This document shows positions 34,297 through 43,261 of a DNA stretch of 64,000 nt, piece after piece. Location of the stretch: assembly GCF_014656215.1 (NCBI RefSeq), contig NZ_BNBZ01000013.1:148969-212968 (forward strand), read 5' to 3'. The position numbers were made by a program, and so were the translations under genes. This stretch comes from Streptomyces zaomyceticus (GTDB lineage: Bacteria > Actinomycetota > Actinomycetes > Streptomycetales > Streptomycetaceae). Below the pieces are notes generated by a model, which saw only the letters and a list, made by a program, of their open reading frames with translations, did not search any database and had not been told where the DNA came from. How positions within the stretch are numbered: the stretch's first letter is position 1; every line of letters starts with the position of its first letter.

Positions 34297-36747
34297 CTAC
34301 AGCTTCTCGACCGGCGCGTACCGCAGCAGCAGCCGCTTCGGCTTCTCGTCGCCGAAGTCGATCGTCGCCTGGGCGTCCGCGCCCGCGCCGGTCACCGTCA
34401 TGACGGTGCCGAGGCCGAACTGGTCGTGCGTGACCCGGTCGCCGACCTGCAGGGAGATCACCGGCTTCTCCCCGGCACGCCGGGTGGCGAAGCCCGAGGG
34501 GCCGGAGCGCGAACGGGACGAGGAGAGCGAGGAGGTGATCCCCGACGTCGGCCCGGCGGGCTTCGCCATCGGACCGGTCCGCTTCCACTCCAGGTACGCC
34601 GGCGGGATCTCCTCCAGGAAACGCGAGGCCGGGTTGTACGAGGGCTGGCCCCAGGCGCTGCGCATCGACGAGCGCGTGAGGTAGAGCCGCTCACGGGCGC
34701 GCGTGATGCCCACGTACGCCAGACGCCGCTCCTCCTCCAGCTCCTTCGCCTGACCGAGGGCGCGCATGTGCGGGAAGACGCCGTCCTCCATGCCGGTGAG
34801 GAACACCACCGGGAACTCCAGGCCCTTCGCGGTGTGCAGCGTCATCAGGGTGATGACGCCCCGGCCCTCCTCGTCCTCGTCCGGGATCTGGTCCGAGTCG
34901 GCGACGAGCGCGACCTTCTCCAGGAACTCGGCGAGCGTCGCCGGCTCCTCGCCGCGCTCCTGCTCGAACTCCAGGGCCACCGCGGCGAGTTCCTGGAGGT
35001 TCTCGATCCGGGTCTCGTCCTGCGGGTCGGTCGAGGCCTGCAGCTCGGCCAGATAGCCCGTGCGCTCCAGGACGGCCTCCAGGACGACGGCCGGTCCCGC
35101 GCCGGACTCGACGACGGTGCGCAGCTCGTCCATCAGCGCGTTGAAGCGCTTGACGGCGTTCGCCGAGCGCGCGGCCATGCCGTACGCCTCGTCGACCCGC
35201 TTGAGGGCCTGCGGGAAGGTGATCTTCTCGCGGAGGGAGAGGGCGTCGATCATCGCCTCGGCGCGCTCGCCGATGCCCCGCTTCGGGACGTTCAGGATGC
35301 GGCGCAGCGGGACGTTGTCCTCGGGGTTGGCCAGGACACGCAGATACGCGAGGACGTCCCGGACCTCCTTGCGCTCGTAGAAGCGCACGCCGCCGACGAC
35401 CTTGTACGGCAGTCCGACGCGGATGAAGATCTCTTCGAAGACACGCGACTGGGCGTTGGTCCGGTAGAAGACGGCGACGTCTCCGGCCTTGGCCTCGCCG
35501 GTGTCCGTGAGACGGTCGATCTCGTCGGCGACGAACTGCGCCTCGTCGTGCTCCGTGTCGGCGACGTAGCCGGTGATCTGCGCGCCCGCGCCCGCGTTCG
35601 TCCACAGGTTCTTGGGACGGCGCGACTCGTTGCGCTCGATGACGGCGTTGGCCGCCGAGAGGATCGTCTGCGTGGAGCGGTAGTTCTGCTCCAGCAGGAT
35701 CGTGGTCGCGTCCGGGTAGTCCTCCTCGAACTGGAGGATGTTGCGGATGGTCGCACCGCGGAAGGCGTAGATCGACTGGTCGGCGTCACCGACGACGCAC
35801 AGCTCGGCCGGGCCGAGGTCCTCGTAGCCGGTGCCGACGAGCTCCCGGACGAGGGTGTACTGGGCGTGGTTGGTGTCCTGGTACTCGTCGACGAGGACGT
35901 GCCGGAAGCGGCGGCGGTAGTGCTCGGCGACGTCCGGGAACGCCTGGAGCAGATGGACCGTCGTCATGATGATGTCGTCGAAGTCCAGGGCGTTGGCCTC
36001 GCGCAGCCGCGCCTGGTACATCCGGTACGCCTCGGCGAGCGTCTTCTCGAAGCCGTCGACGGCCTGGTCGGCGAAGCTCTCCTCGTCGATCAGCTCGTTC
36101 TTGAGGTTCGAGATCTTGGCGCTGAAGGACTTCGGCGGGAACTTCTTCGGGTCGAGGTCCAGGTCGCGGCAGACCAGCGACATCAGCCGCTTGGAGTCGG
36201 CGGCGTCGTAGATCGAGAAGGAGGAGGTGAAACCGAGCCGCTTCGACTCGCGGCGCAGGATGCGGACGCAGGCGCTGTGGAAGGTCATCACCCACATCGC
36301 GTTGGCCCGCGGCCCGACGAGCTGCTCGACGCGCTCCTTCATCTCACCGGCGGCCTTGTTGGTGAAGGTGATCGCCAGTATCTGACCGGGGTGCACGTGC
36401 CGCGAGCCCAGCAGGTGGGCGATGCGGTGGGTGAGCACACGGGTCTTGCCGGAGCCGGCGCCGGCGACGATGAGCAGCGGGGTGTCGGTGTGGACGACTG
36501 CGGCGCGCTGCTGCTCGTTCAGCCCGTCGAGGAGCGCGGCGGTGTCCACGACGGGGCGGGGGTGGCCGTCGCGGTAGTGGGTGTCCCGGGCGGGCGGGGG
36601 CACGTCGAAGTGCTCCCCGAAGAGGTCGTGCGGGACGTCCTCCACGGCCGGGGCGCCGTGCTCGTCGTCCTCGGGGTGGGGCGGGGGCTCCTCCGAGGAG
36701 TGGTTCTGGAGGCCGGCCAGGAAGCTGTCGTCAAAGAGGCTGCTCAT
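34297..36747 (-). CDS. pcrA: ATP-dependent DNA helicase PcrA/UvrD
   Basis: 816 residues, a complete superfamily 1A 3'-5' helicase used in repair, replication restart and plasmid replication. The order of motifs is normal: a polar 65-residue N-terminal extension, Q-motif LNEQQRAAV, Walker A VAGAGSGKTRVL, TFTNKAAGEMKERV, VDEYQDTNHAQY (Walker B), VGDADQSIYAFRGA, EQNYRSTQTIL, LMTLHTAKGLEFPVVF and the VI-like YVGITRARERLY. The C-terminus ends in the PcrA-type RNA polymerase-interacting region (VGDRVTHDQFGLGTVMTV). Monocistronic. Secure. Confidence 0.97.
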   Translation of the reverse strand: MSSLFDDSFLAGLQNHSSEEPPPHPEDDEHGAPAVEDVPHDLFGEHFDVPPPARDTHYRDGHPRPVVDTAALLDGLNEQQRAAVVHTDTPLLIVAGAGSGKTRVLTHRIAHLLGSRHVHPGQILAITFTNKAAGEMKERVEQLVGPRANAMWVMTFHSACVRILRRESKRLGFTSSFSIYDAADSKRLMSLVCRDLDLDPKKFPPKSFSAKISNLKNELIDEESFADQAVDGFEKTLAEAYRMYQARLREANALDFDDIIMTTVHLLQAFPDVAEHYRRRFRHVLVDEYQDTNHAQYTLVRELVGTGYEDLGPAELCVVGDADQSIYAFRGATIRNILQFEEDYPDATTILLEQNYRSTQTILSAANAVIERNESRRPKNLWTNAGAGAQITGYVADTEHDEAQFVADEIDRLTDTGEAKAGDVAVFYRTNAQSRVFEEIFIRVGLPYKVVGGVRFYERKEVRDVLAYLRVLANPEDNVPLRRILNVPKRGIGERAEAMIDALSLREKITFPQALKRVDEAYGMAARSANAVKRFNALMDELRTVVESGAGPAVVLEAVLERTGYLAELQASTDPQDETRIENLQELAAVALEFEQERGEEPATLAEFLEKVALVADSDQIPDEDEEGRGVITLMTLHTAKGLEFPVVFLTGMEDGVFPHMRALGQAKELEEERRLAYVGITRARERLYLTRSSMRSAWGQPSYNPASRFLEEIPPAYLEWKRTGPMAKPAGPTSGITSSLSSSRSRSGPSGFATRRAGEKPVISLQVGDRVTHDQFGLGTVMTVTGAGADAQATIDFGDEKPKRLLLRYAPVEKL

Positions 36748-36871
36748 CGCCTCACGAGTCTAGGACGCCCCACCGACATCCGGGCCCGCCTTCGGGACCC
36801 GCCTTCCCCGACGGCCTGCGGAACCGGTCACACCCGCCGGCGGGACGGGCCGCGACGCACTGTCGAACCGG

Positions 36872-37225
36872 TCACGTCCAGAGGGTCGCGATGAAGATGT
36901 TCGCCGTGGTCAGGCCGCCCACCGCGGCGAAAACACCCTTGTCGACCCGCTCCTCGTCCCGCTTGACGTAGACGAGGCCGAGGACGACGACGAGGACCGC
37001 CAGCTTGATGCCGATCTTGATGTTGTTCACGGTCTGGTCGTCCGCCTGGTTCAGGCCGACGAGCGCGACGCCGGTCACCAGCATGGTCAGCGCGCCGTGC
37101 AGCATCGCCGGGCTGAAACGGGCCGTACCGGCCCCCATCGCCTTCATCTGCGTGAGGAAACCGCCCAGCAGGGAGGCGATGCCGATGATGTGGAGGGCGA
37201 CGAAGACATTGATGAGTACGTCCAT
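36872..37225 (-). CDS. small integral membrane protein
   Basis: 117 residues with four hydrophobic segments (LINVFVALHIIGIASLLGGF, AMLHGALTMLVTGVALVGL, IGIKLAVLVVVLGLVYV, GVFAAVGGLTTANIFIATLW). The two HxxG-like positions in TM1-2 recall small DUF2269-like or CopD-like proteins, but I cannot assign it. ATG at 37225 has only a weak upstream purine stretch. Function unknown. Confidence 0.8.
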   Translation of the reverse strand: MDVLINVFVALHIIGIASLLGGFLTQMKAMGAGTARFSPAMLHGALTMLVTGVALVGLNQADDQTVNNIKIGIKLAVLVVVLGLVYVKRDEERVDKGVFAAVGGLTTANIFIATLWT

Positions 37226-37565
37226 GGGGCGGAGCCTAACCGGGGCCCTAGCACCGTCCTCCGGCCGGGTCCACCCACTCCGGCGCATCGGTCGGCCGAC
37301 CACCGCAATGTCTCCCCGCCCGCCGTCCCGGGCGGAAGACATCGGTCCTCGGCCGACAACTCTCGCCAATAGCGGTCAACTCGCCGCCCGGGCGTGACCC
37401 CAGGTTTAGCGTCCTCCACCAGGTGACCGGCTCCCCACCACCGTCGGCGTTCCGGCGGTTGTCGGTCACCCCCGCCGAGAACCCGGCGGCGGTCCGTCTC
37501 CCCTGTGCGGCCCGCCGTCGGCCCGGTGGGCCCGTTCCCCCAGGCAGAGGATGTGACCCGCCCTC
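37226..37565. other. region upstream of the NlpC/P60 gene
   Basis: 340 nt without a gene. An imperfect inverted repeat with ATGTCT (37308-37313) and AGACAT (37337-37342) at its outer ends forms a hairpin in the middle. I looked for the c-di-AMP (ydaO) riboswitch common before Streptomyces cell wall hydrolases and did not find its conserved blocks. The promoter of the NlpC gene should lie in the right half. Confidence 0.4.
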
Positions 37566-38675
37566 GTGGCAGCACACCGAAAGCCCAAGCAGTCGCCCCT
37601 CGGTGGTCAGGCCGGACGCACCGCCGTCACCCTCGCCCTCGCCTCCGCAGCGACCGCGACGCTCTTCGAGGGGTCCGGGCACGCGGACCCCCGGCCCACC
37701 ACCGCCCAGGTCAAGGAGAAGGTCGACCGCCTCTACGAGGAGGCCGAGGTCGCGACCGAGCGGTACAACGGGGCGAAGGAGAAGGCGGACGAGGCCCGCG
37801 CCGCGTTCGACCGGCTTCGTGACGAAGCCGCACGCAGGACCCAGCGGCTCAACACCGCGCGGGACGGCCTCGGTGCCATGGCCGCCGCCCAGTACCGGTC
37901 CGGCGGGCTCGACCCCGCCGTCCAGCTCGCCCTCACCTCCGACCCCGACGAGTACCTGGAGCGGGCCGCACTCGCGGAGAAGGCCGGGGAGCGGCAGGCG
38001 GCCGCCGTCGGCCTCGTACGCCGTGAGCTCGCCGCGATCCGGCAGCTGCGCGGCGAGTCGACGGGACGCCTGGACGCGCTGCGCGGACACGAGACGGAGC
38101 TGCGGCGCCAGCGGGAGGCCGTCCTCGGCAAGCTCCGGGAGGCACGGACCCTGCTCGCCCGGCTGACCGCCGAGGAACGCGCCCGGTACGAGGCGGCCGC
38201 CGCCGGCCGCGACGGCTCCTCGGCCGCGCACGCCGGCACGGCCTCGACGACCACGTCGGGCGGCACGGCCACGACCCGGGCCGACCGCTCCTCGGGCGGC
38301 GACCGCGGCCCGGTGACCGCCCCGAACGCCCGCGCCGCCCAGGCCGTCTCCTTCGCCCACGCCCAACTCGGCAAGCCGTATGTGTGGGGAGCGACAGGAC
38401 CCTCCGGGTACGACTGCTCCGGCCTCACCCAGGCCGCCTGGCGCGCGGCCGGCATCTCCCTGCCCCGCACCACCTACACCCAGATCAATGCGGGCCGGCG
38501 CGTCTCCCGGGCCCAGCTCGCCCCCGGGGACCTGATCTTCTTCTACTCCGGGATCAGCCACGTCGGTCTCTACATCGGCGGCGGCCGGATGATCCACGCT
38601 CCCAGGCCCGGCGCCCCGATCCGCATCGCCCCCATCGACGAGATGCCCTTCGCCGGCGCCACCCGGGTGGGCTGA
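37566..38675 (+). CDS. secreted NlpC/P60 peptidoglycan hydrolase
   Basis: 369 residues from GTG. An N-terminal signal-like segment (about 15-40) is followed by a long coiled coil (residues about 45-210), a Thr/Ser/Gly linker and an NlpC/P60 domain with Cys284 (YDCSGL), His332 (SHVGLY) and His344 (IHAPRP). The catalytic triad is complete. Such proteins cut D-gamma-glutamyl-mDAP bonds in peptidoglycan; the coiled coil is like that of RipA-type enzymes and may control access. The Shine-Dalgarno is unclear (GAGGATGTGACCCGCCCTC is distant). Confidence 0.92.
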   Translation: MAAHRKPKQSPLGGQAGRTAVTLALASAATATLFEGSGHADPRPTTAQVKEKVDRLYEEAEVATERYNGAKEKADEARAAFDRLRDEAARRTQRLNTARDGLGAMAAAQYRSGGLDPAVQLALTSDPDEYLERAALAEKAGERQAAAVGLVRRELAAIRQLRGESTGRLDALRGHETELRRQREAVLGKLREARTLLARLTAEERARYEAAAAGRDGSSAAHAGTASTTTSGGTATTRADRSSGGDRGPVTAPNARAAQAVSFAHAQLGKPYVWGATGPSGYDCSGLTQAAWRAAGISLPRTTYTQINAGRRVSRAQLAPGDLIFFYSGISHVGLYIGGGRMIHAPRPGAPIRIAPIDEMPFAGATRVG

Positions 38676-38725
38676 CAGCACCGCAGACCGGCCCGGGCAG
38701 GGCAGGGCAGGGCATCGGCCTCACC

Positions 38726-38764
38726 CGGGCCCGACGGCTCGGGCGGGTCGGACCGTCGGGCCCG
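38726..38764. terminator. bidirectional terminator
   Basis: 12-bp stem cgggcccgacgg with its complement (38726-38737 and 38753-38764), between the NlpC gene and the convergent response regulator. Confidence 0.7.
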
Positions 38765-38775
38765 GACCCGACGGC

Positions 38776-39492
38776 TCAGACCAGGCGGCGGGCGGTGGCC
38801 CAGCGGGTCAGTTCGTGGCGGTTGGAGAGCTGGAGCTTCCGCAGCACCGCCGAGACGTGCGACTCGACCGTCTTCACCGAGATGTAGAGCTGCTTGGCGA
38901 TCTCCTTGTACGCGTACCCGCGGGCGATCAGCCGCAGCACCTCCCGCTCCCGCTGGGTGAGCCGGTCCATGTCCTCGTCCACCGGCGGCGCGTCCGTCGA
39001 GGCGAAGGCGTCCAGCACGAATCCGGCGAGGCGGGGAGAGAAGACGGCGTCGCCCTCCTGGACCCGGAAGATCGAATCGACCAGGTCGGTGCCGGTGATC
39101 GTCTTGGTGACATAGCCACGGGCACCGCCGCGGATCACCCCGATCACGTCCTCGGCCGCGTCCGAGACGGACAGGGCAAGGAAGCGGACCGGGTCCTCCG
39201 CCGCACCCATCAGGCTCACGCACCGCCGCAACACCTCGACCCCGCCGCCACCCGGCAGGTGCACGTCGAGGAGGACGACCTCGGGGCGGGTCGCCGTGAT
39301 GACGGTGACCGCCTGGTCGACATCGGCGGCCTCACCGACCACCTCGACGCCGGTGATCTCGGTCCGGCCGATCTCGGCCTGCACTCCCGTACGGAACATC
39401 CGGTGGTCGTCGACGAGCACCACCCGCACACGACGCTCCGTGCCCGCCGCCCCCGACTCGGCCCCGGTCGCTGATCCGGTCTCGTCGCTCAT
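38776..39492 (-). CDS. NarL/LuxR-family response regulator, LiaR-like
   Basis: 238 residues. A 20-residue Gly/Ala leader precedes a receiver domain with acidic pocket VDDH (28-30), phospho-acceptor Asp76 (LLDVHLP), Ser in LALSVSD and Lys in YVTKTI, then a LuxR-type HTH (LTQREREVLRLIARGYAYK, VESHVSAVLRKLQLSN). ATG overlaps the histidine kinase stop (ATGA), so the pair is one operon with the kinase first. It probably regulates itself and the divergent PspC gene. Confidence 0.95.
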   Translation of the reverse strand: MSDETGSATGAESGAAGTERRVRVVLVDDHRMFRTGVQAEIGRTEITGVEVVGEAADVDQAVTVITATRPEVVLLDVHLPGGGGVEVLRRCVSLMGAAEDPVRFLALSVSDAAEDVIGVIRGGARGYVTKTITGTDLVDSIFRVQEGDAVFSPRLAGFVLDAFASTDAPPVDEDMDRLTQREREVLRLIARGYAYKEIAKQLYISVKTVESHVSAVLRKLQLSNRHELTRWATARRLV

Positions 39493-40751
39493 CCGTCCGC
39501 CCTCTCCATCTCAAGCTCCACTTCGGTGCCCCCGCCCGGCACGGACCGCAGCCGGGCCGTGCCGCCGTTGCGCTGCATCCGACCGATGATCGATTCTCGT
39601 ACGCCCATCCTGTCCTCGGGCACCGCGTCCAGGTCGAAGCCCGGCCCCCGGTCCCGCACCGAGACGAAGACCGTGCGGCCCTCCACCTCGGCGTACACCT
39701 GTACGGCCCCGCCCTCGCCACCGTACTTCGCGGCGTTGACCATCGCCTCGCGCGCGGCCTGTATCTGCGCGACCAGTCCCTCGTCGAGCGGGCAGTCGCC
39801 GACGACGACCACCTCGATCGGGACTCCGTGCTTGTCCTCGACCTCGGCCGCGGCCTTCTTCACCGCCTCCGCGAGGGTCTCGGGCTCCTCGTCCTTACCC
39901 GTGCCCTCGGGCTTGTAGAGCCAGTTCCGCAGTTCCCGCTCCTGGGCACGGGCGAGGCGGCGGACCTCGCCCGCGTCCTCGGCGTTGCGCTGGATCAGGG
40001 TCAGGGTGTGCAGCACGGAGTCGTGGACGTGGGCCGCGACCTCGGCGCGCTCCTGGGCGCGGATGCGCATGGTCCGCTCCTCCGTGAGGTCCTGAGACAT
40101 CCGGACCAGCCACGGGCCGGCGAGCAGCGCTATGCCGGTGAGGACCGCGACGGCGGCGGTGAGGGCCGTGCCGAGCTGGGCGACGGAGCCGCGGACCACG
40201 ACGAAGACCGCGAGGCCGGTGCCGACCAGGGCGACACCGACGAGGCCTCTGACGATATGGAAGGCCCGGCTGTGGCCCCCCGCGTCGGTCCAGCTGGCCC
40301 GGCGGGCGTTGTCCGCCTGGCGCCAGACCAGGGCGACGCCGCCGCTGACGAGGATCAGAGGCCAGATGTACCGGCCGGATCCACTGTCGACACTGATGTT
40401 CCCGACGAGGACCGCGGCGCCGATCGCGAGGGCTATCAGGGCGAAGATCTGTCCCCGGTCGGGCTTGCGCAGTCTGCGGCGCCCGTCCGGAGTGGTCTCG
40501 AAGACCGGGCGGGGGGCGGTCCGGCCGCCGACGCCGAGCGGGACGACGATCCAGAAGGCCGCGTAGATCAGGAGGCCGAGGCCGTCCATGAAGAACAGCA
40601 CCAGGAAGATCACGCGCACCCAGACGACCGGGAGGCCGAGGTGCCCGGCGAGGCCGCGCGCGACACCGCCGAGCCATCGCCCGTCGGCGCTCCGGTAGAG
40701 CCTGCGCACGGGCGGTTCGTCGGTGTCGGTGACACGAGCGGCTGCGGACAT
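39489..40751 (-). CDS. PspC-domain sensor histidine kinase, LiaS-like
   Basis: 420 residues. An N-terminal PspC domain (WLGGVARGLAGHLGLPVVWV, then FMDGLGLLIYAAFWIVVPL) is followed by four more membrane segments (about 105-230), the HisKA_3 dimerisation helix with His243 in AAHVHDSVLHTLTLIQR, and an HATPase domain with N-box AAREAMVNAAKYGG and GPGFDLD. This is the NarL/LiaS type of kinase; there is no large sensor loop, so it probably senses within the membrane. Shares its PspC module with the divergent protein at 40908. Confidence 0.93.
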   Translation of the reverse strand: MSAAARVTDTDEPPVRRLYRSADGRWLGGVARGLAGHLGLPVVWVRVIFLVLFFMDGLGLLIYAAFWIVVPLGVGGRTAPRPVFETTPDGRRRLRKPDRGQIFALIALAIGAAVLVGNISVDSGSGRYIWPLILVSGGVALVWRQADNARRASWTDAGGHSRAFHIVRGLVGVALVGTGLAVFVVVRGSVAQLGTALTAAVAVLTGIALLAGPWLVRMSQDLTEERTMRIRAQERAEVAAHVHDSVLHTLTLIQRNAEDAGEVRRLARAQERELRNWLYKPEGTGKDEEPETLAEAVKKAAAEVEDKHGVPIEVVVVGDCPLDEGLVAQIQAAREAMVNAAKYGGEGGAVQVYAEVEGRTVFVSVRDRGPGFDLDAVPEDRMGVRESIIGRMQRNGGTARLRSVPGGGTEVELEMERADG

Positions 40752-40786
40752 GCACCGATCGTCACACGTTCGGCCCGCCCGGGACA

Positions 40787-40851
40787 TCAGGGTCCGCCCT
40801 GAGATCGCCCCTGGTACCGCCTCGGGGAGAAGGGGACGCGGAATATCAGGG
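40787..40851. promoter_or_regulatory. candidate response-regulator operators
   Basis: A perfect inverted repeat TCAGGG-N4-CCCTGA at 40787-40802 and a further half-site TCAGGG at 40846-40851 lie in the 156-nt interval between the kinase gene and the divergent PspC gene. Their place fits autoregulation of the two-component pair and control of the PspC protein. Confidence 0.4.
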
Positions 40852-40907
40852 TCGGGCCAGGGTCGGCCCCGGTGCCGCTCGGCATCACGGGCCGTCACCA
40901 TGGATGC

Positions 40908-42254
40908 ATGACGAGTTCGATGCCTTCGCAGCACGAGGCCCCGCCGCCGGCGGAGGCCGTTCCCGCCCCGCCCCTGCGGCGCTCGCGCGACAGCAAGGTC
41001 GTGGGCGGTGTCTGTGGGGGCCTCGGCCGGTACTTCGACCTGGACCCGGTGATCTTCCGCGTCGTGGTCGGTGTGCTGGCGGTGCCGGGAGGCCTCGGAC
41101 TGATCTTCTACGGCTTCGCCTGGCTGCTGGTCCCGCTCGCGGGCGAGGAGGAGAACGAGGGGCGCAGACTGCTGACCGGCCGTGTCTCCGGTGCCACGCT
41201 GGCCGCCATATTGATGGCCCTGGTGGGCTGCGGGATCTTCCTGTCGATGCTGCACAGCGGGACGATGCTGGGCTCGGCGCTCCTGGTGGCGTTCGTCGTG
41301 TCGGCGGCGTCGGTCTGGTCGCGGCGCCGGCAGTCCGGTGCGGTGGAGCCCGAGGGCCGGGTGGATTCGGCGGCCGCCGCCCACGCGGTCGCCGTGGCCC
41401 CGCCCGAGACCAAGGCTCCGCCGCGGGTCGAGTTCACGTCCTGGTGGAAGGACCCGATCGTCAAGGACGGTTCCACGGGCAAGGTGGCCGTCGGCTATCT
41501 GTGGGGGCCGCACGGCATCCTGGACGAGGACGGTCGGGTGGACGGCAAGGTGCCGAAGCCCGGCAGTCAGTGGAGTGCCGGTCCCCCGGCCCCCGGGCGC
41601 CCCCAGCCCTCGATCCGGAGAAGTCCGCGTTCCATCGGTGGTCTCGTCTTCCTGCTGGCCATGGGCGCGGCCGTGCTCGGCACCGCTCTGACCTGGGAGT
41701 CCCAGCCGCTGGGCACAAGCCTGCAGACCGGTCTGGTCGCCGCCCTCGCCGTGTTCGGTCTCGGCCTGGTCGTCAGCAGTTTCCTCGGCAGGACCGGGTT
41801 CGGCACGGTCTTCCACACCGTCGTCACGGCGGGGCTGCTCGTCCTGGTCACCGCGCTGCCCCAGCAGATCACCACGGACTGGATCCGCGAGACATGGAGA
41901 CCGGCGTCCGCCGCCGCCGTGCAGCCGCGATACGAGGTGGGCACCGGGGTCGGCATGCTCGATCTGGCGGGGCTCCCGCTCCCGGCGGGCACGACCGTCT
42001 CGACGTCGGTCGAGGTGGGCGCGGGGCAGCTCAAGGTCGTCGTCCCGAAGGACGCGGTCGTCACGCTGCGCGCCCAGGTGGGGCTGGGAGATCTGCAGCT
42101 GCCCGGTGAGCCGCCCAACGACATCGACATCTCGCCGGACCGCGACGTGACGCGGACGCTGAACCCGCCGGCCGGGACCACCCCGGCGGGCACCCTGGAC
42201 CTCTCTCTCGAGGTCGGCATCGGACAGGTGGAGGTCACCCGTGCTGCTTCATGA
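40908..42254 (+). CDS. PspC/LiaF-like membrane protein
   Basis: 448 residues. A PspC domain near the N-terminus (KVVGGVCGGLGRYFDLDPVI, then GLGLIFYGFAWLLVPL) is followed by further membrane segments and a C-terminal beta-rich domain (VGTGVGMLDLAGLPLPAG, VGAGQLKVVVP, VGLGDLQLPG, VGIGQVEVT) that resembles the LiaF/DUF2154 cell wall-active antibiotic response domain. Start: ATG with no Shine-Dalgarno and another out-of-frame ATG 8 nt upstream, so the mRNA may be leaderless. Together with the divergent kinase/regulator it makes a LiaFSR-like set that may sense envelope stress. Confidence 0.88.
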   Translation: MTSSMPSQHEAPPPAEAVPAPPLRRSRDSKVVGGVCGGLGRYFDLDPVIFRVVVGVLAVPGGLGLIFYGFAWLLVPLAGEEENEGRRLLTGRVSGATLAAILMALVGCGIFLSMLHSGTMLGSALLVAFVVSAASVWSRRRQSGAVEPEGRVDSAAAAHAVAVAPPETKAPPRVEFTSWWKDPIVKDGSTGKVAVGYLWGPHGILDEDGRVDGKVPKPGSQWSAGPPAPGRPQPSIRRSPRSIGGLVFLLAMGAAVLGTALTWESQPLGTSLQTGLVAALAVFGLGLVVSSFLGRTGFGTVFHTVVTAGLLVLVTALPQQITTDWIRETWRPASAAAVQPRYEVGTGVGMLDLAGLPLPAGTTVSTSVEVGAGQLKVVVPKDAVVTLRAQVGLGDLQLPGEPPNDIDISPDRDVTRTLNPPAGTTPAGTLDLSLEVGIGQVEVTRAAS

Positions 42255-42501
42255 GTTCCGGCCCGGCCGTCTCCTCGCGGGTCTGACGGCCCTCGCCGTG
42301 GCCACGGTCTACGCGGGCGACGCCGCGGGATCGTGGACGACCCCGTGGTACGTGGCGATCCCGATCGTCTGCGGTGGCCTGGGCCTGGCCGGCCTGGCGA
42401 CCTGGGTCGCCTATCGCATACGGCGCCGCTCGGCGAGGAGCCGGTCCAGCGACAGAACCGGCGCACCGGCCAGCAGCAGCGGCAGCCAGGCCATCAGATA
42501 G
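42241..42501 (+). CDS. small two-TM membrane protein
   Basis: 86 residues from GTG with GGAGGTCACCC, 14 nt inside the end of the PspC gene, so it is coupled. Two hydrophobic helices (LLAGLTALAVATVYAGDAAG and WYVAIPIVCGGLGLAGLATW) and a basic Ser/Arg-rich tail. Its 3' end runs 91 nt into the convergent DoxX gene. It probably belongs to the LiaF-like unit. No family recognised. Confidence 0.75.
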   Translation: MLLHEFRPGRLLAGLTALAVATVYAGDAAGSWTTPWYVAIPIVCGGLGLAGLATWVAYRIRRRSARSRSSDRTGAPASSSGSQAIR

Positions 42502-43088
42502 GCGAGGTCGTTGCCGAGGTAGTACGGGTTCACCTGCCAGCTCACGGTCAGCCAGAGGCTCAGGGAGATCAGGGCTCCCCCGAGCGCCGCCAGGCGGGCG
42601 AAGAGACCCACCAGGGTTCCGAGGCCGACGGCGAGCTCCCCGAAGGCGATGGCGTAGCCGAAGCCGGTGGGGCTGTTGAGGGCGAGGTCGACCAGGGCGG
42701 GGATGGCCGAGGTGTCCCGGACGCCGCGCATCGTCTCGCCGATGGAACCGCTGCCGGTGTCGGCGAAGAAGGCGGGGTCGGTGAGCTTGTCGAGACCGGC
42801 GTAGATGAACGTGATGCCGAGGAAGAGCCGGAGGGGAAGGAGGGCGTAGCGAGAGCCGAGGACCTTCCACCGGTCGAGCCCGCCGGAGCCACCCGAACCG
42901 CCGGAGCCACCCGAGGCACCGGAACCACCGGGGCGGCCCGCACCACCGGCACCACCCACGCCGCCGGTACCGTCCACGCCGTCGGCACCCGCGCCACCCG
43001 CGCTGCCGGCACCGCTCCCACCGCCCACGCCGCCCGCGCCGCCGGTCCCGTCGGCCGTGCCGTTCGCCCGGTCCGCGTGTCCCGTCAT
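42411..43088 (-). CDS. DoxX family membrane protein
   Basis: 225 residues. The first 70 are a Gly/Ala/Ser-rich tail with GGSGGSGG repeats; the rest is a four-helix DoxX domain starting RLFLGITFIYAGLDKL and including GYAIAFGELAVGLGTLVG. ATG has GGAAAGGTGGCCGACC. DoxX proteins act in membrane redox or quinone systems in some bacteria; here it has no such neighbour. The 3' end overlaps the small gene at 42241. Confidence 0.85.
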   Translation of the reverse strand: MTGHADRANGTADGTGGAGGVGGGSGAGSAGGAGADGVDGTGGVGGAGGAGRPGGSGASGGSGGSGGSGGLDRWKVLGSRYALLPLRLFLGITFIYAGLDKLTDPAFFADTGSGSIGETMRGVRDTSAIPALVDLALNSPTGFGYAIAFGELAVGLGTLVGLFARLAALGGALISLSLWLTVSWQVNPYYLGNDLAYLMAWLPLLLAGAPVLSLDRLLAERRRMR

Positions 43089-43261
43089 GGTCGGCCACCT
43101 TTCCTCGCCCCGTACGACTGTCCGCGGAACGATTCTCCTCGCACCACCGCCCCGGGGATACGTGAAGGGGGCCGTAAGAAAGGGGGCCGGAGGAGAGCGG
43201 CGCCGGAGGCGCCGAGAGAAGGGGCGCCGGAAGGGAGGGGCCGGGAGATCGGTGCGGAGGG

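Noticed and set aside
37226..37565. c-di-AMP riboswitch before the NlpC/P60 gene
   Set aside because: Only an imperfect hairpin is visible; the conserved motif sequences are missing.
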